Assembly (NCBI GenBank): GCA_944390115.1
Contig: CALXOW010000032.1
Span: 1 to 33,173 of the forward strand
Source: an uncultured Anaerobiospirillum sp.
Lineage (GTDB): Bacteria; Pseudomonadota; Gammaproteobacteria; Enterobacterales; Succinivibrionaceae
Direction of reading: 5' to 3'
DNA: 33,173 nucleotides
The notes under the pieces were generated by a model. It was not told the origin of the DNA and searched no databases. It saw only the letters and a list, made by a program, of their open reading frames with translations. A program made the translations under genes and the position numbers. Of the stretch, positions 32,330-33,173 are shown one piece after another (the first letter of the stretch is position 1; every line of letters begins with the position of its first letter).

Positions 32330-33115
32330 ATGCTAAATCATCTCAAGCATATTATGCTTTTGTTCGGTTTGACTGTTTATTCCACCTTCCTAACCAGTAG
32401 CACTGCGGCAGAACTTTTCCCCGCACAACAGCAACCAGCACTTACACCAACTGAAATTCAAAACTACCAAAATAAGTGCGATCTTAATGATACTTTTGCT
32501 TGCCTCGAGCTAGGAATTATGTACGCTAATGGTAGTGCGGGCGAGAAAAATATTGATAAAGCAATAAGCCTTTTTCAAAAAGGTTGCGATCTTAATGACG
32601 GAGCTAATTGTTGCAGACTTGGACATCTATACTTTATTAATGGCACAGAAGGATGGCAAAACATTCTTCAAAAGGGTTGTGATCTTAACAATGCCCTGTC
32701 CTGTAGTCAGCTTGGGTTGATGTACCTTGGAGGTATAAACATCGAGCAAAATATTAATAAAGCTTTAAGCCTTTTTCAAAAAGGATGCGAACTTAATGAT
32801 GGAAGATCTTTTTTCCTTTTGGGAGATGAATACTGGACAGGAAAAAGAGTTAAACAAAACAAGCAAAAAGCGCTTAGCCTTTTTCAAAAAGGATGTGATC
32901 TTTTAAATGGTGAGGCATGCAACAATTTTGGATATGCATACTATAAAGGCGATAGTGTAGAACCAAACACATCAAAAGCGCTTAGCCTTTTTCAAAAAGG
33001 ATGTGATTTGGGCAATGGTAATGCATGCAGTCGCATAGGAGCATTGTACTATTTGGGCGATGGTGTTGATAAAAACCTTTTAAAATCGGCAATCTACTTA
33101 CTCAAACTCCCGTAA
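32330..33115 (+). CDS. Secreted Sel1-like repeat protein, Cys-rich (Hcp-like)
   Basis: A 261-aa protein with start ATG 32330, supported by AAGGA eight bases upstream; an in-frame GTG at 32300 is less likely. The signal peptide (MLNHLKHIMLLFGLTVYSTF, ending TAA) is followed by about six Sel1-like alpha/alpha repeats of the pattern KALSLFQKGCDLNDGxACxxLGxxYxxG, 36 residues each. Every repeat carries a Cys pair, as in the Helicobacter cysteine-rich proteins, where the cysteines form disulfides in the periplasm or outside. One repeat (around residue 105) lost ~10 residues. Copies of AGCCTTTTTCAAAAAGG recur in the DNA, the last three clear ones 108 bp apart or nearly so. The gene is distinctly AT-richer than the window, suggesting recent acquisition. 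Sel1 repeats bind protein partners; the partner is unknown. Confidence 0.88.
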   Translation: MLNHLKHIMLLFGLTVYSTFLTSSTAAELFPAQQQPALTPTEIQNYQNKCDLNDTFACLELGIMYANGSAGEKNIDKAISLFQKGCDLNDGANCCRLGHLYFINGTEGWQNILQKGCDLNNALSCSQLGLMYLGGINIEQNINKALSLFQKGCELNDGRSFFLLGDEYWTGKRVKQNKQKALSLFQKGCDLLNGEACNNFGYAYYKGDSVEPNTSKALSLFQKGCDLGNGNACSRIGALYYLGDGVDKNLLKSAIYLLKLP

Positions 33116-33173
33116 TGTTATACGCGTGATATATCCCCATATTTTGCCAGCTCGCTTGGAATCAGTACTTGAA

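Overview
The window looks like a gammaproteobacterial chromosome segment. Evidence: an lptF-lptG pair with the 4-base ATGA overlap, rpiA, a long-form tyrS, a tRNA-Leu(CAA) with encoded CCA, sigma70-type promoters and GC-rich coding sequence that often uses TTA-AG codon junctions. I suspect a Succinivibrionaceae-like lineage, but that is a guess from general style. No plasmid, phage or integrase gene is visible.

Layout. (1) 417-3398, plus: a large adenine-N6 DNA methyltransferase whose SAM-binding core is split by a ~300-residue low-complexity insert; it ends at a bidirectional terminator facing rpiA. (2) 3461-5669, minus: rpiA and tyrS, separated by a 17/34-bp tandem repeat that begins inside the last codons of tyrS. 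(3) 6371-26912, minus: an eleven-gene, ~20.5-kb cluster, the main content. (4) 26913-28312: repeat-filled spacer, an orphan 100-aa gene, tRNA-Leu with its promoter and terminator. (5) 28780-31085, minus: lptG and lptF. (6) 31342-33115: a terminator, a strong plus-strand promoter with a structured leader, a small secreted/anchored coiled-coil protein, and an AT-rich Sel1-repeat (Hcp-like) secreted protein.

The large cluster, in transcription order: SrfB-like actin/Hsp70-fold ATPase; SrfC-like P-loop GTPase; a single-pass membrane protein with a Glu-Pro stalk; a secreted VWA protein that resembles the periplasmic half of the type VI secretion kinase PpkA but has no kinase; an ABC ATPase, an FtsX-like permease and a periplasmic SUMF1-fold protein matching TagT, TagS and TagR of the T6SS threonine-phosphorylation pathway; a membrane-anchored VWA protein; a SrfA-like membrane protein; and two lipoproteins, one possibly standing in for TagQ. 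No T6SS structural gene is present. My reading is that a TagRST/PpkA-type envelope sensor has been joined to the Srf ATPase/GTPase pair, giving an envelope-spanning machine with cytoplasmic NTPases (SrfB, SrfC), inner-membrane connectors, a periplasmic sensor/adaptor layer and lipoproteins. The family assignments rest on motifs and remembered family sequences; the joint function is inference.

Two non-coding themes stand out. A ~150-bp MITE-like element with 29-bp inverted ends and flanking direct repeats sits directly behind the stop codon of the PpkA-like gene and splits the cluster in two. Also, most long spacers carry tandem repeats of different periods (10, ~13, 17/34, ~55 and ~57 bp).
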